From Burkholderiaceae bacterium (lineage in GTDB: Bacteria > Pseudomonadota > Gammaproteobacteria > Burkholderiales > Burkholderiaceae_D): a stretch of 6,417 nucleotides of DNA. A program made the position numbers and the translations under genes. This document shows, one piece after another, positions 1 to 5,705 of this stretch. Numbering within the stretch: the first letter of the stretch is position 1; each line of letters opens with the position of its first letter. The stretch covers positions 1 through 6,417 of the forward strand of contig JAISIS010000065.1 in NCBI GenBank assembly GCA_031261905.1. Reading direction: 5' to 3'. Below the pieces are notes generated by a model. The model saw only the letters and a program-made list of their open reading frames with translations, was not told where the DNA came from and made no database searches.

Positions 1-502
1 ATCCTGAAAATTGCTGGTGCGCATATGTATCCGCGAAAATATGCAACAGGATAGCCAGGCCGATCAGGTTTTCACGCGCGGCAGGATTTTGCCTGTACCG
101 GCTCTCAGCCTGTTCCAGCAGCCCGCGCAGCAGCGTCGGCTTTTGCAGGGTTTCAGGCTCGGTTCGCCACAGGGTATCGTCCGCGACCGGGGCGTTCAGG
201 GGTTGCGGGGGACTGAAGTGAAACGGGATGCAGATATGCCGCTGGTGGGAAGGGCGAATAAGCCCCGCCATGTCCATAAAGTTGGAAAAGCCGGTCGTCA
301 CGCAATACAGATGCCAACTGGTCCCGTTTTTTTTCGCCAGGTGCCGCGCGAATTCAGGTATTTCCTCAAACTGGACGGTTCCCGTTCGATTGTAATCGTC
401 CACGAACTGCGAATACTCGGCCACAGTCTGGGCGTCCTCCGGAGAAAAACCGGCATAAACAGCCAGCGACTTAATCGCGAAATAGTGGAAATTGATATCC
501 AT
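1..502 (-). CDS. DUF6765-like protein of unknown function, 5' part only
   Basis: Read on the minus strand, an open frame runs from an ATG at 502 to the window edge without a stop: 167 codons, 3' end missing. The protein begins MDINFHYFAIKSLAVYAGFS. It has a FVDD motif at residues 33-36, a hydrophobic/aromatic middle (WHLYCVTTGFSNF near 63-75, CIPFHF at 91-96) and ends with HIFADTYAHQQFSG at 154-167. From memory these are the hallmarks of the DUF6765 family: an N-terminal D-FHY-like start, an (A/S)QFVDD motif and a later H-(I/M)-x-A-D-T-x-x-H. H154, D158 and H162 look like a metal-site motif, so a metal-dependent hydrolase is possible, but the activity is not established and I infer none. AAAGGAG at 514-520 lies 11 bases upstream of the ATG and supports this start. 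The plus-strand reading frame across the same DNA (11-541) resembles no known protein and is a shadow. The gene is divergent from alaS. Confidence 0.72.
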   Translation of the reverse strand, partial: MDINFHYFAIKSLAVYAGFSPEDAQTVAEYSQFVDDYNRTGTVQFEEIPEFARHLAKKNGTSWHLYCVTTGFSNFMDMAGLIRPSHQRHICIPFHFSPPQPLNAPVADDTLWRTEPETLQKPTLLRGLLEQAESRYRQNPAARENLIGLAILLHIFADTYAHQQFSG

Positions 503-534
503 CGCGCACGATTCTCCTTTCAGGATCGGGAAGG

Positions 535-564
535 AAAATAATTTCGTATTCCGTATAGTGTAAA
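535..564 (-). promoter_or_regulatory. Possible promoter of the DUF6765-like gene
   Basis: On the minus strand, TTTACA (559-564) is followed after 18 bases by TATTTT (535-540). The first matches the sigma-70 -35 consensus at 4 of 6 positions and the second matches the -10 consensus at 4 of 6. This would start transcription near 528 and give a leader of roughly 25 bases that includes the AAAGGAG ribosome-binding site. AT-rich DNA produces such matches by chance, so support is weak. Confidence 0.3.
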
Positions 565-628
565 TGTTTTTTGAGATATTCGCGTATTATTTTTCCTTGC
601 GGCAATAAATAAGCCGGACACGCTATGA

Positions 629-660
629 ATATGACGCCCATATTACGTTAATCGTCATAT
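629..660. repeat. Inverted repeat, 8-base arms
   Basis: ATATGACG (629-636) and CGTCATAT (653-660) are exact reverse complements separated by 16 bases. The spacer itself contains ATTA-CGT-TAAT (642-652), so the element is nested. No U-tract follows, so it does not look like a terminator. It could be an operator for a dimeric regulator or a weak hairpin. Confidence 0.5.
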
Positions 661-692
661 AAAAATCGGACTTTTCAAAAAATATCAAGTCT

Positions 693-705
693 AATCAATA
701 GGTTG
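693..705 (+). promoter_or_regulatory. Candidate IHF binding site
   Basis: AATCAATAGGTTG matches the published IHF core consensus WATCAANNNNTTR at every defined position. An A/T-rich tract lies immediately upstream (661-690), as is typical of strong IHF sites. The site overlaps the palindrome starting at 702. A chance match to this consensus within an AT-rich stretch of this size is unlikely but not negligible. Confidence 0.4.
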
Positions 706-729
706 CGCAACTTAGCTAAGTAAACTTAG
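702..729. repeat. Overlapping palindromes with three ACTTAG half-sites
   Basis: GTTGCGCAAC (702-711) is a perfect 10-base palindrome and overlaps by two bases ACTTAGCTAAGT (710-721), a perfect 12-base palindrome. The right arm of the second, CTAAGT (716-721), pairs again with ACTTAG (724-729) across a two-base centre. The half-site ACTTAG therefore appears three times in alternating orientation within 20 bases. This is the arrangement expected of a compound operator for dimeric repressors or activators. I cannot assign the regulator. Confidence 0.6.
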
Positions 730-833
730 TCTACTTGGTCAGGTTTTTCAAAATTTTCAAAAAATTCCTCAATAAAATCAAGGGGCTGGAATTAACGCAC
801 ACTATAGGAGAAGGGAAGCGTCAAAATCCGGGG

Positions 834-861
834 TTGTCAGATAATCAAGGTAGCGTATAGA
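834..861 (+). promoter_or_regulatory. Likely sigma-70 promoter of alaS
   Basis: TTGTCA (834-839, 5 of 6 matches to the -35 consensus) is separated by 16 bases from TATAGA (856-861, 4 of 6 matches to the -10 consensus). Transcription would begin near 868, giving a leader of about 68 bases that starts at the GC-rich inverted repeat 870-887. This is the best matched pair upstream of alaS. Confidence 0.45.
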
Positions 862-869
862 AGAAGCGC

Positions 870-914
870 GCCCGTGCTTTGGCGGGCAAATAACGTATAA
901 TCCTTTCTTTGGCG
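870..914 (+). promoter_or_regulatory. alaS leader: second -10 box, hairpin and 8-base repeat
   Basis: A perfect TATAAT lies at 896-901, but no good -35 hexamer sits 16-18 bases upstream. It may be a second alaS promoter with a start near 908. An inverted repeat GCCCG (870-874)/CGGGC (883-887) with an 8-base loop precedes it. The 8-mer CTTTGGCG occurs at 877-884 and again at 907-914, flanking the box at a 30-base period. E. coli AlaRS is known to repress its own gene by binding a palindrome at the start site. Whether these repeats do the same here is a guess. Confidence 0.35.
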
Positions 915-935
915 CTAATGCTACTTCTCACAATC

Positions 936-3548
936 ATGAAATCTTCTGAAATACGCGAGAAATTCCTCCGCTTCTTTGCCGACAGGGGGCACACGATCGT
1001 GCGCTCCAGCCCGCTGGTGCCGGGTAATGATCCCACCATGCTGCTTACCAATGCCGGTATGGTGCAATTCAAGGATGTGTTCCTGGGTATAGACAAACGC
1101 CCCTACACGCGGGCGGTTTCGGTCCAGCGCTGTGTCCGCGCGGGCGGCAAGCATAACGATCTGGAAAATGTCGGCTATACGGCGCGTCACCATACTTTCT
1201 TCGAGATGCTGGGCAATTTCAGCTTTGGCGATTATTTCAAGCGGGATGCGATCCGCTACGCCTGGGAATTGCTGACGGATGTTTATGGTCTGCCGCCAGA
1301 CAAACTCTGGATTACGGTTTATCAGGAAGATGATGAAGCTCATGACATCTGGGTAAACGAGATCGGCTTGCCGAAGGAGCGGGTTATCCGTATAGGGGAT
1401 AACAAGGGCGGGCGCTATGCCTCCGATAATTTCTGGCAGATGGCCGATACGGGTCCCTGTGGCCCGTGCAGCGAGATATTCTACGATCATGGCCCGGAGA
1501 TTCCGGGTGGTCTGCCCGGCACGCCGGATGAGGATGGCGACCGCTATATCGAGATATGGAATCTGGTGTTCATGCAGTTTAACCGGGATGAGGAAGGCAA
1601 TATGTTGCCGCTGCCGATGCCCTGCGTGGATACGGGGATGGGGCTGGAAAGGCTGGCGGCGGTGCTCCAGCATGTGCACAGCAATTACGAGATTGATTTG
1701 TTCCAGAATCTGATCCGCGCCGCGGCACGGGAAACCGGCACGACAGACCTGACGAACAATTCGCTGAAGGTTATTGCGGACCATATCCGCGCCAGTGCTT
1801 TCATGATTGTGGATGGGCTGATACCGGGCAGTGACGGGCATGGCTATGTGTTGCGCAGGATTATTCGCCGCGCGCTTCGCCACGGGCACAAGCTGGGGGA
1901 ATCAAAGCCTTTCTTCTACCGGCTGGTCAAGGATCTGGTTGCCGAGATGGGGGATGCCTATCCGGAACTGAAGGAAGCGGCTTCCCGTGTTGAGCGTATT
2001 CTGCTGCATGAGGAAGAGCGCTTTGGCGAAACGCTGGAAAATGGCATGAAGATTCTGGAAGCAGCGCTCCCGGCAGGGACAAAGGTGCTGGATGGCGGCA
2101 CGGCTTTCACGCTTTATGATACTTATGGCTTCCCGCTGGATCTCACTGCGGATATCTGCCGCGAGCGCGGTATCGTGCTGGATGAGGCAGGATTTGATGA
2201 TGCGATGGAGCATCAGAAAACCACCGCGCGGGCGGCGGGTAAATTCAAAATGGCGGCCATTCTGGAGTACCAGGGAGAAAAGACGGAGTTTGTCGGATAC
2301 ACACGTTTTCAGCAGGAGGGCAAGGTGATTGCCCTTTATGTGGATGGCTCGCCGGTTGAGGAAATCAGTGCAGGCCAGCATGGCGTGGTGGTGCTGGATG
2401 TAACGCCGTTTTATGCGGAGTCCGGCGGTCAGGTAGGGGATTGCGGGGCGCTGGTTGCCGATGGCGTTCGCTTCGAGGTGGAAGATACCCAGAAAATCCA
2501 GGCGGAAGTGGCGGGCCATCATGGTCATTTGCTCTCCGGCAGGCTGGCGATTGGCGATACGGTTACGGCTCGTGTGAACCTGGAACTGCGTGCCCAGACC
2601 ATGCGCAACCATTCTGCTACGCACCTGATGCACAAGGCTCTGCGGCAGGTGCTTGGCAGCCATGTTGCCCAGCGTGGTTCGCTGGTTGACGCGGAAAGGA
2701 CCCGTTTTGATTTCAGCCACAACGCGCCGCTCACGCAAGAGGAAATCCGCGAGGTTGAAGCGATTGTGAACCGGGAGATTCTCACCAACCAGGACGTTAA
2801 TGCCGAACTGCTGCCTTATGATCAGGCGATTGCGCGCGGCGCTATGGCGCTCTTTGGCGAAAAATACGGTGATGAGGTGCGGGTGATTGATATCGGCTTC
2901 TCCTGTGAATTGTGCGGCGGCACGCATGTGTCGCGTACCGGGGATATCGGTTTCTTCAAGATTATTTCCGAGGGTGGTATTGCAGCGGGTGTGAGGCGTG
3001 TGGAAGCGGTAACGGGCATTGTTGCGATTGATCTGGTACAGGAGTTGTCGCGCAAGTTGAACGAGGCGGCTTTTGTGCTGAAGGCCAAGCCGGAAGAGCT
3101 TGTTACACGTATTCATCAGATGCAGGAGCAAACGCGTGCGCTGGAGCGGGAGCTTTCCGCGCTGAAATCCAGAATGGCTTCAAGCCAGGGGGATGAACTG
3201 GTCAACCAGGCTGTGGAAGTGAAAGGCGTCAAGGTGCTGGCGGCAACGCTGGATGGCGCGGATGTGGCAAGCCTGCGCAACGCGATGGACAAGCTGAAGG
3301 ATTCGCTGAAAACAGCTGCTATCGTTCTGGCGACCGTTAATGACGGCAAGGTCAGCCTGATTGCCGGGGTAACATCTGATATGACGGCAAAAATGAAGGC
3401 TGGCGATCTGGTCAACCATGTGGCGAAGCAGGTAGGCGGCAAGGGAGGCGGCAGGCCGGATATGGCGCAGGCTGGCGGGGTAGATCCTTCCGGTTTGCCG
3501 GAGGCGCTCAGGAGTGTTACCGCCTGGGTGGATGAACGTTTGGGCTGA
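936..3548 (+). CDS. alaS: Alanyl-tRNA synthetase
   Basis: This cytoplasmic class II synthetase charges tRNA-Ala with alanine using ATP and hydrolyses mischarged Ser- or Gly-tRNA-Ala. At 870 residues it has the usual full bacterial length (E. coli 876). The aminoacylation core shows motif 2 ([14 protein letters not shown] from residue 63, then [15 protein letters not shown] from 84) and motif 3 (GMGLER, 234-239). The editing domain has both metal-binding elements: HSATH (H559, H563) and CELCGGTH (C660, H664). The C-terminal C-Ala/DHHA1 domain carries the typical [15 protein letters not shown] stretch. I chose ATG 936 because [10 protein letters not shown] matches the family N-terminus. In-frame TTG 909 and ATG 918 would add 9 or 6 hydrophobic residues not usual for AlaRS. 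No clear Shine-Dalgarno precedes ATG 936, which leaves slight doubt. It is the first gene of the tight plus-strand cluster and shows no frameshift or missing key residue. Confidence 0.98.
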   Translation: MKSSEIREKFLRFFADRGHTIVRSSPLVPGNDPTMLLTNAGMVQFKDVFLGIDKRPYTRAVSVQRCVRAGGKHNDLENVGYTARHHTFFEMLGNFSFGDYFKRDAIRYAWELLTDVYGLPPDKLWITVYQEDDEAHDIWVNEIGLPKERVIRIGDNKGGRYASDNFWQMADTGPCGPCSEIFYDHGPEIPGGLPGTPDEDGDRYIEIWNLVFMQFNRDEEGNMLPLPMPCVDTGMGLERLAAVLQHVHSNYEIDLFQNLIRAAARETGTTDLTNNSLKVIADHIRASAFMIVDGLIPGSDGHGYVLRRIIRRALRHGHKLGESKPFFYRLVKDLVAEMGDAYPELKEAASRVERILLHEEERFGETLENGMKILEAALPAGTKVLDGGTAFTLYDTYGFPLDLTADICRERGIVLDEAGFDDAMEHQKTTARAAGKFKMAAILEYQGEKTEFVGYTRFQQEGKVIALYVDGSPVEEISAGQHGVVVLDVTPFYAESGGQVGDCGALVADGVRFEVEDTQKIQAEVAGHHGHLLSGRLAIGDTVTARVNLELRAQTMRNHSATHLMHKALRQVLGSHVAQRGSLVDAERTRFDFSHNAPLTQEEIREVEAIVNREILTNQDVNAELLPYDQAIARGAMALFGEKYGDEVRVIDIGFSCELCGGTHVSRTGDIGFFKIISEGGIAAGVRRVEAVTGIVAIDLVQELSRKLNEAAFVLKAKPEELVTRIHQMQEQTRALERELSALKSRMASSQGDELVNQAVEVKGVKVLAATLDGADVASLRNAMDKLKDSLKTAAIVLATVNDGKVSLIAGVTSDMTAKMKAGDLVNHVAKQVGGKGGGRPDMAQAGGVDPSGLPEALRSVTAWVDERLG

Positions 3549-3563
3549 TCCTGTGGTTTGAGG

Positions 3564-3803
3564 ATGGACGGCGGTATCAAAATCAGCCAGGAAGTGGATG
3601 CAAGGGGGCAGAAGTGCCCCATCCCTATCCTTTGGGCCAAAAAGGCGCTGGCGGGCATGGAAAGCGGGCAGGTGTTAAAGGTACTGGCAACCGACCCTGC
3701 CGCCGTGGGCGATTTCCGCTTCTTCTCTACACAAACGGGCAATACCTTGCTCGAACAGACAGAATCTGATGGCGAGTACGCCATTTACCTGAAACGAAAA
3801 TGA
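3564..3803 (+). CDS. TusA/SirA-family sulfur carrier protein
   Basis: This small cytosolic protein of 79 residues has the TusA fold signature DARGQKCPIPIL at residues 12-23. C18, within the CPxP motif, is the expected persulfide-carrying cysteine. Family members relay sulfur from cysteine desulfurase or rhodaneses to tRNA thiolation (mnm5s2U), molybdenum cofactor synthesis, or dissimilatory sulfur oxidation. Which of these applies cannot be told from the sequence, so I give no symbol. The later VLATDPAAVGDF motif and the C-terminal YAIYLKRK are typical of the family. It starts 15 bases after the alaS stop. ATG 3564 has GAGG directly abutting it, too close for a normal ribosome-binding site. 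TTG 3558 is the alternative start and adds two residues. Translational coupling to alaS is likely. The sulfur genes often found near tusA are not in view. Confidence 0.9.
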   Translation: MDGGIKISQEVDARGQKCPIPILWAKKALAGMESGQVLKVLATDPAAVGDFRFFSTQTGNTLLEQTESDGEYAIYLKRK

Positions 3804-3804
3804 A

Positions 3805-3838
3805 GGCTTCCCCCGCTTTGCAGGCGGCACGGGAAGCC
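3805..3838 (+). repeat. Intercistronic hairpin between the tusA-like gene and etfB
   Basis: GGCTTCCC (3805-3812) is exactly complementary to GGGAAGCC (3831-3838). Inside it CCGC (3813-3816) pairs with GCGG (3824-3827), leaving a 7-base loop and a 3-base bulge (3828-3830). This gives a 12-bp GC-rich stem that begins one base after the tusA-like stop codon. It is followed by AAAGCAG rather than a run of T, so it is not a standard intrinsic terminator on this strand. It may protect or process the upstream mRNA, or set the relative level of the etf genes. The etfB ribosome-binding site (3852-3857) lies outside the stem. Confidence 0.6.
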
Positions 3839-3862
3839 AAAGCAGTTTGCCGGAGAGATTGA

Positions 3863-4615
3863 ATGAAGGTCATGGTGTGTGTCAAACGGGTGGTGGATTT
3901 CAACGCCAGGATACGGGTGAAGCCTGACAAGAGCGGCATTGAAACGGAAAACGTGAAGATGTCCATGAACCCCTTTGACGAGATTGCTGTGGAAGAGGCT
4001 GTTCGCCTGAAAGAGGCAGGCAAGGCGACAGAGGTGGTGGTGGTCTCGTGCGGAGTGGAAAGGGCGCAGGATACCTTGCGTGTGGCGCTGGCTATCGGCG
4101 CGGATCGCGCGATTCTGGTGCGTGCGGAAAATGAAGTGCTCCAGCCGCTTGGCGTGGCAAAAATATTGAAGGCGCTGGCGGAGCGGGAATCGCCCCGGCT
4201 GGTGTTGCTCGGCAGGCAGGCAACTGATGATGACGCCGCGCAAACCGGGCAGATGCTGGCCGCGTTGCTGGATTGGCCGCAGGGCATCTTTGCCTCGGCC
4301 ATTCAGGTGGACGGTGATACCGTCAATGTTGTCCAGGAAATGGATGAGGGCACTAAAACCCTGTCGTTGCCCCTGCCTGCCGTTGTGACGGCTGATCTTG
4401 GCCTTAATGCGCCCCGCTACGTTACCCTGCCCAATATGGCAAGGGCCAGAAAACAGCCGATTGAGATGATCATGCCGGAAGAACTGGGTGTTTCAGCCGC
4501 GCCGCGCCTGAAAGTGCTTGGCATGGATACGCCACCCGCGCGCTCGGGCGTGCAAATGCTCCCGGATGTGGCGGCCCTGGTTGAAAAATTGAAGAATGAA
4601 GCAAAAGTTATTTGA
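3863..4615 (+). CDS. etfB: Electron transfer flavoprotein, beta subunit
   Basis: EtfB pairs with EtfA to form the soluble flavoprotein that takes electrons from acyl-CoA and other dehydrogenases and delivers them to membrane ETF-quinone oxidoreductase. It binds structural AMP. The 250-residue length is normal. The N-terminus MKVMVCVKRVVDFNARIRVK and the NPFDEIAVEEAVRLKEAG block (36-53) are typical. The nucleotide-binding stretch TDDDAAQTGQMLA spans 121-133. The family signature runs from about 157 to 193, including LPAVVTADLGLNAPRY (171-186) and TLPN. These look like conventional (group I) ETF rather than the electron-bifurcating FixA type, though that split is a judgement from motifs. The start is clear: GGAGAG (3852-3857) lies five bases before ATG 3863. 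It sits 59 bases after the tusA-like gene and 12 bases before etfA, so etfBA form one transcription unit. No dehydrogenase partner gene lies in the window. Confidence 0.97.
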   Translation: MKVMVCVKRVVDFNARIRVKPDKSGIETENVKMSMNPFDEIAVEEAVRLKEAGKATEVVVVSCGVERAQDTLRVALAIGADRAILVRAENEVLQPLGVAKILKALAERESPRLVLLGRQATDDDAAQTGQMLAALLDWPQGIFASAIQVDGDTVNVVQEMDEGTKTLSLPLPAVVTADLGLNAPRYVTLPNMARARKQPIEMIMPEELGVSAAPRLKVLGMDTPPARSGVQMLPDVAALVEKLKNEAKVI

Positions 4616-4627
4616 TCAGCAGCAATT

Positions 4628-5563
4628 ATGTCGATACTTATCATAGCGGGGCACGATAACCACGCATTACATATCAGCACGGCCAGCGCCGTTACGGCGG
4701 CAAGTCTGTGCGGCAGTCGGATTGACGTGCTGCTTATGGGTTTTGAATGCGGGGAAGCGGCAAAGGCGGCAGCCAATATACAGGGCGTTTCCCGCGTATT
4801 GCTGGCGGATGCGCCGCAGTTTCAGTACGGGCTGGCGGAAAACGCGGCTGAACAGGTGCTTGCGGTTGCTGCGGGTTATACCCATATCCTTGCTCCGGCG
4901 ACAGCTTTCGGAAAAAGTGTGCTTCCCAGAGTGGCGGCGCGCCTGGATGTGGAAATGGTGTCCGAAGTGACCCGGGTGCTTGCGCCGGATACTTTCGAGC
5001 GCCCGTTCTACGCGGGCAACGTTATTGCAACTGTTCAGTCAGCCGAACCTGTAAAGGTGCTGACCATACGCGCAACAGCCTTTAAGGCAGCCGCTGCGGA
5101 AGGTGGCCCCGCCACCATCGAAACGCTGGTTCCGGTGGCGGATACCGGCAAGTCGGTCTGCCTCTCGCGTGATGTCGGCAGGACAGGCCGTCCTGATCTT
5201 TCAGCCGCCAGGGTTATTGTGGCCGGAGGGCAGGGCGTTGGCTCGGCTGAAGGTTTCGGATTGCTGGAAGCCCTGGCGGATACGCTGGGCGGTGCTGTTG
5301 GCGCTTCACGCGCGGCAGTGGATGCCGGGTTTGTCAAAAATGACCTCCAGATAGGCCAGACCGGGAAAATTGTCGCGCCGGAGCGGTATTTTGCCATTGG
5401 CATTTCAGGCGCCATACAGCATGTGGCGGGCATCAAGGATGCCAAAACCATTGTGGCTATTAACCATGATCCGGAAGCTCCGATCTTTCTGGTTGCCGAT
5501 TATGGCCTGGCGGGCGATTTGCATGAGTTGCTTCCCCGGCTCATTGCGGAACTGCGTTCCTGA
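4628..5563 (+). CDS. etfA: Electron transfer flavoprotein, alpha subunit
   Basis: EtfA carries the redox-active FAD of the ETF heterodimer. The 311 residues match the usual short bacterial form. The N-terminal domain (about 1-180) has the expected IIAGHDN start and the ILAPATAFGKSVLPRVAARL block. The C-terminal FAD domain contains GRPDLSAARVIVAGGQGVGS, GASRAAVDAG (225-234, with R228 the conserved flavin-contacting arginine), QIGQTGK (241-247), GISGAIQH (258-265) and NHDPEAPIFLVADYG (279-293). This is the standard ETF-alpha signature with no key residue missing. No iron-sulfur or extra N-terminal domain is present, which argues against bifurcating or fused types. The start lies 12 bases after the etfB stop and lacks a strong Shine-Dalgarno sequence, so translation is probably coupled to etfB. 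Confidence 0.97.
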   Translation: MSILIIAGHDNHALHISTASAVTAASLCGSRIDVLLMGFECGEAAKAAANIQGVSRVLLADAPQFQYGLAENAAEQVLAVAAGYTHILAPATAFGKSVLPRVAARLDVEMVSEVTRVLAPDTFERPFYAGNVIATVQSAEPVKVLTIRATAFKAAAAEGGPATIETLVPVADTGKSVCLSRDVGRTGRPDLSAARVIVAGGQGVGSAEGFGLLEALADTLGGAVGASRAAVDAGFVKNDLQIGQTGKIVAPERYFAIGISGAIQHVAGIKDAKTIVAINHDPEAPIFLVADYGLAGDLHELLPRLIAELRS

Positions 5564-5705
5564 GGCTTGCCTGAAGCATTTCTGTTTAGGTTGTAAAATA
5601 GCGTAGGCTATCCTGCCATGAGTCTGACCCGGTTCATCGGGACAACTTCCTTCGTTTCTTGTTAAGTGGTTGGTTTTAAACTCAATTTGTTTTCAGGAGC
5701 AACTC
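5564..5705 (+). promoter_or_regulatory. etfA-nrdJ spacer and nrdJ leader
   Basis: This 142-base spacer ends with the strong ribosome-binding site AGGAG (5695-5699), six bases before the nrdJ ATG. Two small stems are visible: ATAGC/GCTAT (5598-5602 and 5607-5611) and CCCG/CGGG (5628-5631 and 5638-5641). The second is followed by a pyrimidine-rich tract (5647-5663), so it could be a poor terminator for the etf operon. Weak promoter-like elements are TTGTTA (5659-5664) and an AT-rich TTTTAAA (5674-5680). I see no B12 box or cobalamin riboswitch and no paired NrdR boxes. Confidence 0.4.

Larger units (their letters stand above)
672..765. repeat. Short A/T repeats: TTTTCAAAA three times
   Basis: TTTTCAAAA occurs exactly at 672-680, 745-753 and 754-762. 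The last two copies are directly abutting. The first and last copies extend to the identical 12-mer TTTTCAAAAAAT (672-683 and 754-765). The copies bracket the palindrome cluster at 702-729. Phased A-tracts of this kind often bend DNA or act as UP-like elements, but that role is inferred. Confidence 0.55.
503..935. other. Divergent intergenic region, AT-rich and structured
   Basis: These 433 bases between the divergent DUF6765-like gene and alaS hold no convincing gene. The part from about 535 to 800 is markedly richer in A and T than the flanking coding DNA. It contains, from left to right: a possible minus-strand promoter (535-564), an inverted repeat (629-660), a 12-base repeat (672-683 and 754-765), an IHF-consensus site (693-705), overlapping palindromes (702-729), and two promoter-like elements for alaS (834-861 and a TATAAT at 896-901). 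It probably serves as the regulatory region for both genes. Confidence 0.75.

Noticed and set aside
11..541. Plus-strand open frame of 176 codons at the left edge
   Set aside because: Its translation resembles no known family, while the opposite strand encodes a recognisable DUF6765-like protein with a ribosome-binding site. It is a shadow of that gene.
799..806. ACACTATA as half of an NrdR box, with its reverse complement at 554-561
   Set aside because: The halves are about 240 bases apart, no full 16-base NrdR palindrome exists, and the neighbouring gene is alaS rather than an nrd gene. It is likely chance.
909..935. Earlier alaS starts at TTG 909 or ATG 918
   Set aside because: They add hydrophobic residues absent from the AlaRS family and have no better ribosome-binding site. 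MKSSEIR at 936 matches the conserved N-terminus.
1902..3131. Long minus-strand open frame (409 codons) inside alaS
   Set aside because: It lies wholly within the unmistakable alaS coding sequence, and its translation is rich in His, Arg and Gln with no family motif. It is an antisense shadow, as is the one at 921-1889.
3805..3838. Rho-independent terminator between the tusA-like gene and etfB
   Set aside because: The stem is strong but no T-run follows on either strand, so it is recorded as an intercistronic hairpin instead.
5628..5663. Intrinsic terminator after etfA
   Set aside because: The stem is only four base pairs and the following tract is mixed pyrimidines rather than a run of T, so it is too weak to annotate as a terminator.
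5618..5665. Small frame of 15 codons ([15 protein letters not shown]) ahead of nrdJ, possible leader peptide
   Set aside because: It has no Shine-Dalgarno sequence, no run of regulatory codons, and no clear antiterminator/terminator pair around it.
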